DNA of 19,766 nt from Chloroflexota bacterium. Lineage in GTDB: Bacteria > Chloroflexota > UBA11872. The notes beneath the pieces were generated by a model. That model was not told where the DNA came from, did no database searches, and worked only from the letters and a program-made list of their open reading frames with translations. A program made the position numbers and the translations under genes. The stretch is taken from contig JAPOXI010000023.1 of assembly GCA_026707185.1 (NCBI GenBank), positions 1 through 19,766 on the forward strand, given 5' to 3'. Position 1 is the stretch's first letter. The number at the start of each line of letters is the position of its first letter. This document shows, one piece after another, positions 1 through 7,676 of this stretch.

Positions 1-139
1 TCTTGTGCTGCTTGAGATGTTCGGTGAGCTCTTCGATTCGGGCGCTGAGCAGCGCAATCTGCACCGGCGCGGAGCCGGTGTCGTCAGGGTTCAAGCGAAG
101 CTCGTCGAGGAGTTCGCGCTTGGGTGAGGTAACAGCCAT
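1..139 (-). CDS. rpsO: 30S ribosomal protein S15, N-terminal part (cut by window edge)
   Basis: This is the first 46 codons of a ribosomal small-subunit protein that binds 16S rRNA and nucleates platform assembly. The translation begins [16 protein letters not shown] and continues with [16 protein letters not shown] and [10 protein letters not shown]. These match the S15 signature block, in which the family has DTGS-x-E-VQ-x-ALL followed by an L-x-x-H-x-x-x-HKKD helix. The ATG complement is at 137-139 and the frame is open to the window edge, so roughly the last half of the usual ~89 residues is missing. No strong Shine-Dalgarno sequence is visible before the ATG. A GC hairpin lies 20 nt upstream and is listed separately. 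The identification is secure despite truncation because this block is highly conserved. The gene is divergent from the membrane-protein gene at 371. Confidence 0.93.
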   Translation of the reverse strand, partial: MAVTSPKRELLDELRLNPDDTGSAPVQIALLSARIEELTEHLKQHK

Positions 140-158
140 TCGGTGGTATCGATCTCGC

Positions 159-175
159 CGGCCCTGCGCGGGCCG
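159..175 (-). promoter_or_regulatory. Hairpin in the rpsO leader, possible S15 autoregulatory element
   Basis: A perfect 6-bp stem (CGGCCC at 159-164 pairing with GGGCCG at 170-175) with a 5-nt loop ends 20 nt upstream of the rpsO start codon. S15 represses its own mRNA through leader structures in several bacterial phyla, and those structures are not conserved in sequence. Position fits such an element, but a short GC stem in high-GC DNA can also arise by chance. Confidence 0.3.
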
Positions 176-283
176 CTACGTCTCGGAAGGGAGGCGTCGA
201 ACGCGCCGCCCGGATTTCGTAAGTGTAACGCAGGGTAACGGCATGTGGACGACATTTCCGATGTGCGATGTAACGCCCACCGG

Positions 284-328
284 TTGCAAGGAATCTCTTG
301 GTCCAATAAACTAGTTTGCATCACAAAC
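284..328 (+). promoter_or_regulatory. Candidate promoter with overlapping palindromes (membrane protein/wHTH unit)
   Basis: TTGCAA at 284-289 and TAAACT at 307-312 are separated by 17 bp, a reasonable sigma-70 type pair (3/6 and 4/6 matches). The -10 box overlaps the perfect 10-bp palindrome AAACTAGTTT (308-317). That in turn shares bases with a second inverted repeat, GTTTG (314-318) and CAAAC (324-328) around 5 bp. Together they look like an operator at which the winged-helix protein encoded downstream could control its own unit. The promoter ends 58 nt before the ATG at 371. Both the promoter and the operator role are inferred from sequence pattern only. Confidence 0.4.
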
Positions 329-370
329 CTTAGGCCCACTCGCTCCCAGATCACGCCGGAAAGGCCCGCC

Positions 371-1006
371 ATGCAGAACGCCAAGCGCGAGGCGTCGGCA
401 ATTCAGCCCGACGACAGTTGGAACGACATCCACGACACCATGGACCGGGCGCGGAGTTCCATGTACGTCGCCGGCATGGAATCGATCATGCTGCTTTGGG
501 GCGCGGTCGTGGCCCTTGGCCTGCTCGGACAATACGCCCTCACGACCCTGGCGCCCGAGTTTGCGACGGCCACACCATGGTTCCCCGGACCGCTGTGGGG
601 CGTGCTGACAGCCGCCGGCGTGGCGTCCAGCGCCATCCTCGGGCACCGCGCGAGCAACGAGAACGCTGTGGGTACCGCGGCTCGGCGGGCGGGGATCCGG
701 GTGTTTTTCTTCTGGCTGACGGTGGCAAGCGCGGCATTCGTCATTCCAGCAGCGGCCGGCCTGTGGACGGCGGATGTCGACGGGATCACGATCGCGCGAG
801 TTGCCGTGGGCATCGTGGCTCTGGGCTACGTCCTGTTCGGCATCATGCACCGCCCCGTGATCGCGGCCGTTGGAGTGGGCTTTGCGCTGGTCTTCTATCT
901 ATCCAGCCACCTCGCGGGCGACGCCGCGCCTGCAATTTCGGCCGTGGGGACGCTCGTTGTGGTTGGACTGGGATGGCTGTGGATCCGCGGGAGCAAGAAC
1001 CGTTGA
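371..1006 (+). CDS. Multi-pass membrane protein of unknown function, partner of a wHTH regulator
   Basis: A 211-residue hydrophobic protein I cannot assign to a named family. Residues 1-35 are polar and acidic (DDSWNDIHDTMDRARSS). About six hydrophobic segments follow (roughly 36-58, 72-92, 109-132, 139-158, 160-177 and 185-205), ending in a short basic tail GSKNR, so it should sit in the cytoplasmic membrane. The ATG at 371 is chosen over an upstream ATG at 245 because GGAAAGG lies just before it, hydrophobicity starts soon after, and the 42-residue extension would read through the promoter-like region and is low in coding character. The next gene starts within its stop codon (TTGA), so the two are almost certainly co-translated. 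Small membrane proteins paired with HTH_34/MarR-like regulators are a recurrent arrangement. A role as sensor, anti-regulator or regulated target is inference. Confidence 0.75.
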   Translation: MQNAKREASAIQPDDSWNDIHDTMDRARSSMYVAGMESIMLLWGAVVALGLLGQYALTTLAPEFATATPWFPGPLWGVLTAAGVASSAILGHRASNENAVGTAARRAGIRVFFFWLTVASAAFVIPAAAGLWTADVDGITIARVAVGIVALGYVLFGIMHRPVIAAVGVGFALVFYLSSHLAGDAAPAISAVGTLVVVGLGWLWIRGSKNR

Positions 1007-1317
1007 CCGACCAGCCCATAGTTCTCGACGAGACCATTCACCAGTCGACGCGCCTGCGGATCATGACGATGGTGGTTGGTCAGGCCGATTCGGACCGGTT
1101 GGCGTACGGGTTCATCCAGCAGACGCTGGACCTGACCGGCGGGAATCTGACCACCCATCTGCGCAAGCTCGAAGAGGCGGACTACCTGGTCATGACCAAG
1201 GAGTTTGTCGACTCCAAGCCGCGCACCTGGGTCCAGGCCACACCGATAGGGCGCCGCGCCTTTACCGAATACCTCGCCAACCTGGAGCGGGCGCTGAACT
1301 GGCGGCCGGCACCCTAG
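1003..1317 (+). CDS. Winged-helix (HTH_34/MarR-like) transcriptional regulator
   Basis: A protein of about 104 residues consisting almost entirely of one winged-helix domain. Its core reads HQSTRLRIMTMVVG, then LTGGNLTTHLRKLEEADYL (helix-turn-recognition helix), then SKPRTWVQATPIGRRAFTEYL (wing and last helix). This is the pattern of small HTH_34 'transcriptional regulator' proteins, whose family form is R-x-x-I-M, T-x-G-N-L-S-x-H-L-x-K-L-E-x-x-G-Y and P-x-T-x-x-x-x-T-x-x-G-R. The chosen start is TTG at 1003, preceded by GGGAG at a good distance and overlapping the upstream stop as TTGA. In-frame ATG (973) and GTG (979) would give a longer N-terminus and a ~34-nt overlap. There is no effector domain or metal-binding cysteine pair, so the signal may come through the partner membrane protein. 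It probably binds the palindromes near 308-328, which is inferred. Confidence 0.82.
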   Translation: MTDQPIVLDETIHQSTRLRIMTMVVGQADSDRLAYGFIQQTLDLTGGNLTTHLRKLEEADYLVMTKEFVDSKPRTWVQATPIGRRAFTEYLANLERALNWRPAP

Positions 1318-1329
1318 CTCGTGACGGTT

Positions 1330-1368
1330 CCAGGCGGCCTGGGCGCGAGAGGATCCGCCCGCGGATTT
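1330..1368. terminator. Two small stem-loops between convergent genes, possible terminator
   Basis: CCAGG/CCTGG (1330-1334 with 1338-1342, 3-nt loop) is followed by ATCCG/CGGAT (1353-1357 with 1362-1366, 4-nt loop) and TTT. They lie in the 87-bp gap where the wHTH gene (plus) and the sugar-dehydrogenase-like gene (minus) converge. The stems are short and the T-run is only three bases, so termination may be weak. Confidence 0.3.
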
Positions 1369-1404
1369 GAGTGCGACGCGCCGTCGGTGTCTGCCTGAAG
1401 TCTC

Positions 1405-3243
1405 CTAGCTGCGCGAGACCCTGTAGATCTTCTTTCCCACGTGATCGCTGATGATTACCGCGCCGTCGGGCGCGATGACGACGTCGGTGGGGCGGTCGAG
1501 TCCGGTCACGAACGGATGAACTTCGCCGGTGTAGGTCTCGCCGTGAGGCTCCAGGCTTACCCGCAGCACGTTGTGGGTGTACGAACTGCGGCCCAGCCCG
1601 GGCCCCCAGGTTGCGATCAGGACATCACCCTCGAATCCACCCGCCTGCGGCCCGGTGAAGAAGGCGAGGCCGGCAGCCGCGGCGTGCGCCGGTAGCGCGG
1701 CCACCGGCGCCTCGATGGATGAATCCTGCGGAAGCTCGTCCCAATACATCGGATGCCCGTAGTCGCGGCCTTCAATGACATGGTTCAGTTCATCCGGCGC
1801 GTCGTCGGCCGTGCGCACCGGAGTGTCGGGGGCGTTGTCGGTGCAGAAGAGTTCGCCATTCGGTGCGAACGCAAGGTCAAAGGGATTCCTGAATCCACGC
1901 GCCACTACCTCCACGCGCGACCCGTCGGGCGCCAGGCGCAGGATCGTGCCGGAGAGCTCGGTGTCCGGCACTTCGCCGTGGTTGCTGGTGCTGCCGACGG
2001 CCACGTACAGCTGGCCGTCCGGTCCCGCCTCAATGCCGTTGTTGCGGTGGAACAATTCGGCCCGTTCCGGCAGGCCGGTCAGGATCTCCACGGACTCATC
2101 CGCGGCCCCCGTGCCGCTCGTGTCGCGCAGTCGGATGATCTTCCGCCGCACGGAGGCATACACCGCGTCGCCAAGGAAGGCAACGCCGCGCGGCTCGTCC
2201 ACGCCCAGCGGATCGAGCCCCTCCGCAAAGACAGCCGGCTCCTCGGTCCCGGCGACGCCCGAGTGCGTCAGAATCGCGTTGCTCGACATCGAGATGTAGA
2301 GCCGATCGTCAGGACCAAACGCCAGGGCGACCGGCAAGCCGATGCCGGACGTATCCAGCAACAATTCAATCGTGAAGCCGGCCGCAGCGCGGGGTACGCC
2401 GGTGGCCACCACACCAAGGTGGCGTTGGAGGGGCTCCAGCTCGACCCGGTCGCCGACAGCCAGCGGGTCGGCGGACCTGAAGCTTCGGATCATGGTCCAG
2501 AGGCCCGCGGGGTACACGCGATTCCGCACCACGTCGCCGCTCAGCCGCAAGCGCACCGGTTCGGGACGGCCCGGCGCAAACTCCAGTACGCCAGCCTGAA
2601 AGTACTGCCGGATCGTGCCTGGTTCGGCGGTCGGGTCAATCACGGTGCCCGGCTCGCCAGTGTCCCGGCGGGCCTCGGTCTTGGGGAAGCCAAGTCCCTC
2701 AGCGCCACCCAGCGCAAGAAAGGCGTCCAGAAACCCAATCTCGTCGCCCTCGACGGATCTGTTCGACACGACGTGGCCGAACGGACCGACGGCCGTGCCT
2801 TCGTGGGGATTCGAGGTCCCCGGCTCGGCGCCGAGATCGGGGCTACCCGCCAGGCCGCCGCCGATGAATTCCCACACCAGGCGAGGCCTGGGTCCAACCT
2901 CGGCAGAGTCCCCGGACCACTCCATAACGCCGCGTTGGAAGTACTGGACCAGCAGGCCGTTTTCGATCGCTGGTTCGGAAACGGCGTGGCCCCACCGCCG
3001 AAGCCCGCCCGAGGCGGTGTAGTAGGTCAGCAGCGAGGCGTCATGGGCAACCCCGTCGAGGTTGACGGACAGATCAGCGATGTTGTGGCCAAGCGCCGAG
3101 TCAAACGCCACGCGACGGACCGTGACGCTGCCGATCCCGGGCAGCGCGCCCGCCCGGCGCGCGAATAGCCCAGCAAGGCTAAGCGCCGCCGCTGCCAGGA
3201 CCGATCGGCGGCCGATTCGATACGCGGCGGACGTCAGATGCAC
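1405..3243 (-). CDS. Exported PQQ-sugar-dehydrogenase-like beta-propeller protein with N-terminal QYF/LGFP repeats
   Basis: The protein has 612 residues from a GTG start. Residues 11-36 (GRRSVLAAAALSLAGLFARRAGA) look like a Tat signal peptide, so it should act outside the membrane. Residues 70-290 carry repeats seen in Chloroflexota exoproteins: VQYFQRGVMEW (99-109), FLDAFLALGGAEGLGFPKTE (171-190) and RQYFQAGVLEF (212-222). Residues 300-612 are a propeller of the glucose/sorbosone dehydrogenase (GSDH) type, with LPVALAFGPDDRLYIS, HRNNGIEAGPDGQLYVAVG (399-417), GFRNPFDLAFAPNGELFCTD (450-469), ELNHVIEGRDYGHP and RPTDVVIAPDGAVIISD. Such proteins oxidise sugars or only bind them, and PQQ dependence cannot be confirmed here. 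An in-frame ATG at 3336 with GGGGG upstream would add 31 residues before the signal. I prefer 3243 because it puts the twin arginines near the N-terminus. It is divergent from the DUF3105 gene. Confidence 0.8.
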   Translation of the reverse strand: MHLTSAAYRIGRRSVLAAAALSLAGLFARRAGALPGIGSVTVRRVAFDSALGHNIADLSVNLDGVAHDASLLTYYTASGGLRRWGHAVSEPAIENGLLVQYFQRGVMEWSGDSAEVGPRPRLVWEFIGGGLAGSPDLGAEPGTSNPHEGTAVGPFGHVVSNRSVEGDEIGFLDAFLALGGAEGLGFPKTEARRDTGEPGTVIDPTAEPGTIRQYFQAGVLEFAPGRPEPVRLRLSGDVVRNRVYPAGLWTMIRSFRSADPLAVGDRVELEPLQRHLGVVATGVPRAAAGFTIELLLDTSGIGLPVALAFGPDDRLYISMSSNAILTHSGVAGTEEPAVFAEGLDPLGVDEPRGVAFLGDAVYASVRRKIIRLRDTSGTGAADESVEILTGLPERAELFHRNNGIEAGPDGQLYVAVGSTSNHGEVPDTELSGTILRLAPDGSRVEVVARGFRNPFDLAFAPNGELFCTDNAPDTPVRTADDAPDELNHVIEGRDYGHPMYWDELPQDSSIEAPVAALPAHAAAAGLAFFTGPQAGGFEGDVLIATWGPGLGRSSYTHNVLRVSLEPHGETYTGEVHPFVTGLDRPTDVVIAPDGAVIISDHVGKKIYRVSRS

Positions 3244-3245
3244 AG

Positions 3246-3257
3246 GTGAAGATTCAC
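3246..3257. promoter_or_regulatory. Inverted repeat GTGAA-GA-TTCAC just upstream of the sugar-dehydrogenase-like start
   Basis: A 5-bp inverted repeat with a 2-bp centre lies immediately before the proposed GTG start at 3243, in the place where a ribosome-binding site would be expected. It could be an operator or a small leader hairpin. Its meaning depends on that start being correct. Confidence 0.22.
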
Positions 3258-3352
3258 GCGGCGAAAACCCGGGGCGCGCGAACGCGCAATAGTACCGAGA
3301 CTGACCGCGAACTTCCCTATACTCGCGGCAACTCATCCGCAGGTGACCCCCT

Positions 3353-4024
3353 ATGGCATCGCGCCGCCGCCGCCGCACCCGCCGCCAATCCGCTGGCGGC
3401 CAATCCAGCGCCGCAGGCACGAGCAGTCGCGCGTCGAAATCCGACAAGGGCAGGCAGCGCGAGCAGCGCAAGGGTAGTAAGGGCAATCAGCAAAAGGGCG
3501 GCCTGGGCCGTGGATTCTGGTTGTACATGCTGGCCGTCATGGCCCTCTTTATCCCGCTCAACTTGTACTGTCTCAACCAAGCCAGCCCGCCGGGCCCCGG
3601 CGAGGAGACGGACCAGCAGGCGGCCACGATTCTTAACTCCGTCAATGACCCGCACGAGCCCTACGCCACCGACCCACCCACCTCCGGCCCGCACGTGACC
3701 CAGCTGGCCGGCCACGGCTACCGGACCGACACCCTGCCGGACGAAATCCAGGTCGCCAACCTCTCCCGGGGCTTCGTGATCGTCCACTTCGGCGACGCCG
3801 GCCTGAACACGGAGATGCAGCAACTGGCGGCGGAGTTTGAAGGGCACGACGTGATCGTGCAGCCGGACGCCAGCCTGCCGGCCGAGACGGCCGTGGCGCT
3901 GACGGCCTGGGGCCGCATCGAGCACCTGGACTCCTACGACAAGGGCCGCGTCTACAACTTCGTGCGCAACTACGCCGGCCTGGGGCAACCCCAGGCGGCG
4001 CCGCCCGGTGGAGGCGGCGGCTAG
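3353..4024 (+). CDS. Membrane-anchored DUF3105 protein
   Basis: A 223-residue protein. The N-terminus is very basic and serine-rich (residues 1-50, beginning MASRRRRRTRR), followed by one membrane span at about 55-74 (FWLYMLAVMALFIPLNLYCL). The remainder is an extracytoplasmic domain matching DUF3105: DPPTSGPHVTQLAGHGYRTD (107-126), LPDEIQVANLSRGFVIVHF (128-146) and a terminal RVYNFVRNYAG. The family normally reads PPTSGPH, then a G-x-Y turn, then E-x-x-V-H-N-L-E-H-G; here the last block is V-A-N-L-S-R-G, so both histidines of that block are replaced. The ATG is supported by AGGTGA eight bases upstream. The biochemical role of DUF3105 is not known to me. It ends in a shared CTAG with the glycosidase gene on the other strand. 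Confidence 0.82.
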   Translation: MASRRRRRTRRQSAGGQSSAAGTSSRASKSDKGRQREQRKGSKGNQQKGGLGRGFWLYMLAVMALFIPLNLYCLNQASPPGPGEETDQQAATILNSVNDPHEPYATDPPTSGPHVTQLAGHGYRTDTLPDEIQVANLSRGFVIVHFGDAGLNTEMQQLAAEFEGHDVIVQPDASLPAETAVALTAWGRIEHLDSYDKGRVYNFVRNYAGLGQPQAAPPGGGGG

Positions 4025-7000
4025 CTCACGCGCAGCTGGACCGGGCCGAGCAGACCCGAAACCAGGGACTCCGCCTCGATGTTGTCCTCGTGCCAGTAGC
4101 GGTGCCACGGGTTACCCATCTTCGTCTCGTCCCGCTTCCAGCGCATTTCGTTGGCGTATAGATTGCTCACCCGCACCCGCAGGCTGTTGGACCCGGTCTG
4201 CACGAAGCCGCTCAAATCAAAGCGGTACGGCGACCAGAGCCGGACGTCCACCCGCCGGTTGTTGACGAAGACCTCGGCGTGATGCCGCACGTCGCCTAAG
4301 TCCAGCGTGATTGTCGAATTCGCCTGCTCTGCCGTCAGCTCAAAGCTGCGTTCGTACGTGCCCGTGCCGGAGAACCAGCCGAAGCCGAAGTTCGCCCATG
4401 GCTGCAGAGCAATCGTTGTAGGCCGCGTGAAGAGTGCCAGCGGCGCCAGAATGCCGTTGGAGAAATCGGCCGCCTCGATCTCGACCGTGAGTAGCCGGCC
4501 CGTCGTGATGTTGTAGATGCCCTGGATGTCCGGGGTTCGTTCCCGCACGTCCACGTACACCTTGTGGGTTCCCTTGATGTTTGGAATTCCGATGCCGACG
4601 CACCCAACGGGCAGACGCTGGCGGTAGACGACCGTGCGCGGAAAGGCAACCGGCTCGCCCAGGAGCGGAATGTGCCGCCAGGGCTCGACCGGCGGCCGCC
4701 CCCGCTCCCAGGTCACCAACGGGGTGTCACGCTCAAAGTCCAGTCCCGACCACACTTCCGTTGGCGGGGCCTGCACGTCCCACGATTCGTCGGACACGAT
4801 CACGATGGATCCGCCCGAGCGCAGGTCGATCTGGCCTTCGAACAGGAAAGAAATCGGCGCGTCCGAGACACACTCCACGTCGGCCACGATGGTGTTCTGG
4901 CCCGGCCGCAGGTACGGCATGATGTTGTAGGTCACCGGGCTGGACCAGTCCTCGGACTCGCCGAGTTGGGTGCCGTTCATATACACGGTCACGCGGTCCA
5001 CGCCCACAAACGTCGCCCACGCCTTGATCGGCGGTTCCGTCAGCTCCAGCGTCCGCCGGAATCGCAAGCGCCGATGCTGGTCGCTCGTGCGCTTGACGGC
5101 CCAGCCCCCATGCTTGCGAACGCCCGTGATCCAGCTGGCCCGCCAGTTGCCCACGGTGTCGGCCCCGGCTCGCGCCAACCAGGTCTCCGGCCACTCGGAG
5201 TCGTCAAAGGCCGGGTCGCGCAGCTGCTCCAGGCGGCCCGCGCCCAACTTGAAGCTGGCAACCCGCATCACGGGCAACTCGGAACGTCGGATCGATCCCT
5301 GGCCGGTCGGAGTGCCGCCGTCCAGGGCAAAGGTCCAGTCGGTCTTGAACTCCAGCTCCTTGGCCTCCACCTTCTTCGGCCGGGGAACCCGCGTCCGCGA
5401 TGCGCGGACGGACGTGTCGAAGACCACCGCGCGGGCCGCGTGCGGCAGCAGGTCGAGCTTGAATCGCCGCTTCCCCCGCGAGCCGGCAATAGAGAGCGCC
5501 TCGGTCTCGCCCGTTTCGGGGTTCCAGACCTCGGGTCGTCCCGGCACGTCCGTTGCGATCGTCGCGGTGGTATTCGCGGCGGAGCGGTTGACGATGAACA
5601 GCACCTCGGCGCCGTCCAGCCGCCGCGGAACCGCAATCACGTCGGCATCACTGTCGACCGTGGTCCCCGGCGACAGGATGGCCGCAATACGCTCGATGGC
5701 GTCCGGCAGTTCTTCGGGAACCTGGTGCGTTCGGCCCTTGCCCACCACGGCGCCTTCCACCGTGGACGAGGCGGCGCCGAAGAGTGTGCCCACGGCTCGC
5801 GTGATCGGGCGGTGCCGCCAGCCCCCCTCGCTGCTGCCGGACGGACGCTCGCCCATCACGATCAGGTCGCCGCCCGAGCGCACAAACGCGCCCAGGCGCC
5901 GCATGGCCTGCGGACTAATCACGGGTGTCGGCGGCAGGATCAGGGTCGTGATGGTGAGCGCGCCCTGTCGCAGCCGTCCGTTCTCCAGGCGTGCCTGACC
6001 GTGGCTGATGAAGCGCTCGTCCACGATTTGAACGTCGATACTGGCGTCGCTCAGACCATCGATCAGGCCTTCGTAGGCTTCGGCGATGGCCTGCGCCCGG
6101 GCGTTGGGTCGCCCGTCGGCGGTGTTGGCGGCAATGCTGGTCCACGGATACAGCACGCCCACGGTGCTTGCGGACCTCGAATGCCCAATAACCGCCGAAA
6201 GGCGGGCGATGTAATCCGACATGCCCTTGAAGTTCGGCCAATAAGGGTTTTGGTGCCCCAGGCTGGGTGGCCAGTCGTCGGCGGCTTCGGCCGTGGCCAT
6301 CGAGTAGAACAGCCCGTGCAAGACCTGCATGTTCACGCCATAGGCGGCCAGCAGGTTGGCGCCGTGCCGAAGCTCGTCCAGGGTGAGGCCCCAGCCCGCG
6401 CCGCCAAACGCTTCGGCCATCACCCGATCCCGCCCGGCCATCGCGGCGACGGACACGGCTGGCTTGACCTCGGCCGCCTGAACCGTCCGCGGCCGCGAAT
6501 AGCGAAAGCCGTGATGATCGCTGCCCGGAATCGTGAGATGCCGCATCCCGCGGAAATAGTTGCCCTGCCGCGCCGGATGCGAGGCCACGTGCTCTTCCGT
6601 ATGACCCGTCCACTCCAGGCCGTGCCGTCGGCACCAGTCGCCCATCTGGGCGAACCAGGCCTCCTCGTACAGCGCGGCTACGGTTTCGTAGAAGTCGCAC
6701 CGGACGCTGACCGTGGAGCTCCCGCCGCGCAGCACCAGCAGCGGGAGTGACGTCAGCAAGTCGTAGCCCGTCCTCTGCCTGAACCGCTCCGGAAGGTCGT
6801 CGGTCCAGGGCATGGGCTCCGCGCTGATGTACGGCTCGTCGAAGAACACGCCCGGAATGGCATCCCCAAAGTCGCCCTTGTGGCGCTCGGCATACCGCTC
6901 GTAGGCGGCGTCCAGAAACGCCTTGACCGTCGCCGGGCGCAAGTAGTCGATTCGATCCTCAATCGTGCGGACCGAAAAGCTCAGCACGCGCCACGTGCCC

Positions 7001-7542
7001 TCGGGGCATTCCCAGGTGGTTTCTTTGGTGACATCCACCAACGTCTCGGGGTCCAGGTCGCCCTCGGCGTCCAGGCGGGCGGCGACCTGGACCAGCCGGT
7101 TCCCGGCCGGGTACCGGCCTTCCAGCGCCACCTCGGCCGGGCCCTCAACCTCATGGATCATCCGGGTCAGGGTCTTGGCGAAGTGCTGGCTGCCCTGCGA
7201 CAGGACGGCGGACTGGGTCTGCCCGTTGCGGCCGCCTGGCGATCCCGCCGGACCGCTGGGCCAGGCGTATTCGTCGTAGATCCAGGTCTTGAGCCCGGCC
7301 TCCCGACCCTTGCGCACTGCAAAGTCAACCGCGTCCCACCAACGCTCCTCGAAATACGGCGTTTGCAGGCTCTCGCGAGCGTGCAGGAACACACCGCCGA
7401 TGCCCTTGTCCGCGAACTCCTTGATCTGTCGACCGAGCTCCGCTTCGTGCAGGCGGCCGTTCCAAAACCAGAGCGCCAGCGGCGCATATTCACGGTCGGC
7501 TTTGACAAACGACGTTCGCAGGCGATCAAGTGCTCGGCTCAC
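4021..7542 (-). CDS. GH106-like glycoside hydrolase (putative alpha-L-rhamnosidase family), cytoplasmic
   Basis: A 1173-residue enzyme from a GTG start, with CAGGA about 10 nt upstream. The N-terminal catalytic half fits the GH106 family (PF17132): PLALWFWNGRLHEAELGRQI (21-40), KGIGGVFLHAR (46-56), WIYDEYAWPSGPAG (87-100), GVFFDEPYISAEP (231-243), GLEWTGHTEEH (308-318), VMAEAFGGAGWGLTLDELRH (374-393) and YGVNMQVLHGLFYSM (401-415). Acidic residues at D235/E236, E316/E317 and E377 are candidates for catalysis. Residues 530-640 resemble a beta-galactosidase trimerisation-type fold (LGAFVRSGGDLIVMGERPSG). About 735-1173 contain GH2-type jelly-roll modules (GVDRVTVYMNGTQLGE; ERSFEL, then TLDLGDVRHHAEVFVNNRRV). 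Family members usually cleave rhamnose-containing polysaccharides, but substrate cannot be read from sequence. No signal peptide is present, whereas many characterised Bacteroidetes members are exported, so it may act on imported oligosaccharides. No dedicated sugar transporter adjoins it. Confidence 0.8.
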   Translation of the reverse strand: MSRALDRLRTSFVKADREYAPLALWFWNGRLHEAELGRQIKEFADKGIGGVFLHARESLQTPYFEERWWDAVDFAVRKGREAGLKTWIYDEYAWPSGPAGSPGGRNGQTQSAVLSQGSQHFAKTLTRMIHEVEGPAEVALEGRYPAGNRLVQVAARLDAEGDLDPETLVDVTKETTWECPEGTWRVLSFSVRTIEDRIDYLRPATVKAFLDAAYERYAERHKGDFGDAIPGVFFDEPYISAEPMPWTDDLPERFRQRTGYDLLTSLPLLVLRGGSSTVSVRCDFYETVAALYEEAWFAQMGDWCRRHGLEWTGHTEEHVASHPARQGNYFRGMRHLTIPGSDHHGFRYSRPRTVQAAEVKPAVSVAAMAGRDRVMAEAFGGAGWGLTLDELRHGANLLAAYGVNMQVLHGLFYSMATAEAADDWPPSLGHQNPYWPNFKGMSDYIARLSAVIGHSRSASTVGVLYPWTSIAANTADGRPNARAQAIAEAYEGLIDGLSDASIDVQIVDERFISHGQARLENGRLRQGALTITTLILPPTPVISPQAMRRLGAFVRSGGDLIVMGERPSGSSEGGWRHRPITRAVGTLFGAASSTVEGAVVGKGRTHQVPEELPDAIERIAAILSPGTTVDSDADVIAVPRRLDGAEVLFIVNRSAANTTATIATDVPGRPEVWNPETGETEALSIAGSRGKRRFKLDLLPHAARAVVFDTSVRASRTRVPRPKKVEAKELEFKTDWTFALDGGTPTGQGSIRRSELPVMRVASFKLGAGRLEQLRDPAFDDSEWPETWLARAGADTVGNWRASWITGVRKHGGWAVKRTSDQHRRLRFRRTLELTEPPIKAWATFVGVDRVTVYMNGTQLGESEDWSSPVTYNIMPYLRPGQNTIVADVECVSDAPISFLFEGQIDLRSGGSIVIVSDESWDVQAPPTEVWSGLDFERDTPLVTWERGRPPVEPWRHIPLLGEPVAFPRTVVYRQRLPVGCVGIGIPNIKGTHKVYVDVRERTPDIQGIYNITTGRLLTVEIEAADFSNGILAPLALFTRPTTIALQPWANFGFGWFSGTGTYERSFELTAEQANSTITLDLGDVRHHAEVFVNNRRVDVRLWSPYRFDLSGFVQTGSNSLRVRVSNLYANEMRWKRDETKMGNPWHRYWHEDNIEAESLVSGLLGPVQLRVS

Positions 7543-7652
7543 AGTGGCTTAGTCCTGACGGGGGAGCGCGGGCGGCGCGCACCGGCGGGTCATAGTCAGC
7601 GCCGGCGCAAGTTAAAGGGCGCGACGTGTGGGTAGTGGGCAGTCGGAGCGTT

Positions 7653-7667
7653 GTGCCGGAGCGGCAC
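7653..7667 (-). promoter_or_regulatory. Predicted 5'-terminal stem-loop of the GH106 transcript
   Basis: GTGCCG and CGGCAC form a perfect 6-bp stem with a 3-base loop, starting 9-10 nt downstream of the -10 box at 7677-7682. If transcription starts near 7668-7670, the mRNA would begin with this hairpin. Such 5' stem-loops can protect mRNAs from decay. This depends on the promoter call. Confidence 0.35.
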
Positions 7668-7676
7668 TAAGACGTA

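Noticed and set aside
245..370. 42-codon N-terminal extension of the membrane-protein gene
   Set aside because: It would run through the promoter-like and palindromic region and has no ribosome-binding site; ATG at 371 with GGAAAGG is better.
1753..3168. 471-codon open frame on the plus strand
   Set aside because: Antisense to the sugar-dehydrogenase-like gene and without any recognisable domain; explained by GC-rich codon structure of the real gene.
3244..3486. Upstream extension of the sugar-dehydrogenase-like gene to 3486
   Set aside because: It would overlap the start of the divergent DUF3105 gene and bury the Tat-like signal. The intermediate ATG at 3336 remains a possible alternative.
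4564..6750. 728-codon open frame on the plus strand
   Set aside because: It lies wholly antisense to the GH106-like gene, whose protein has clear family motifs. The plus frame gives a low-complexity Arg/Gly/Pro-rich translation typical of antisense frames in high-GC DNA.
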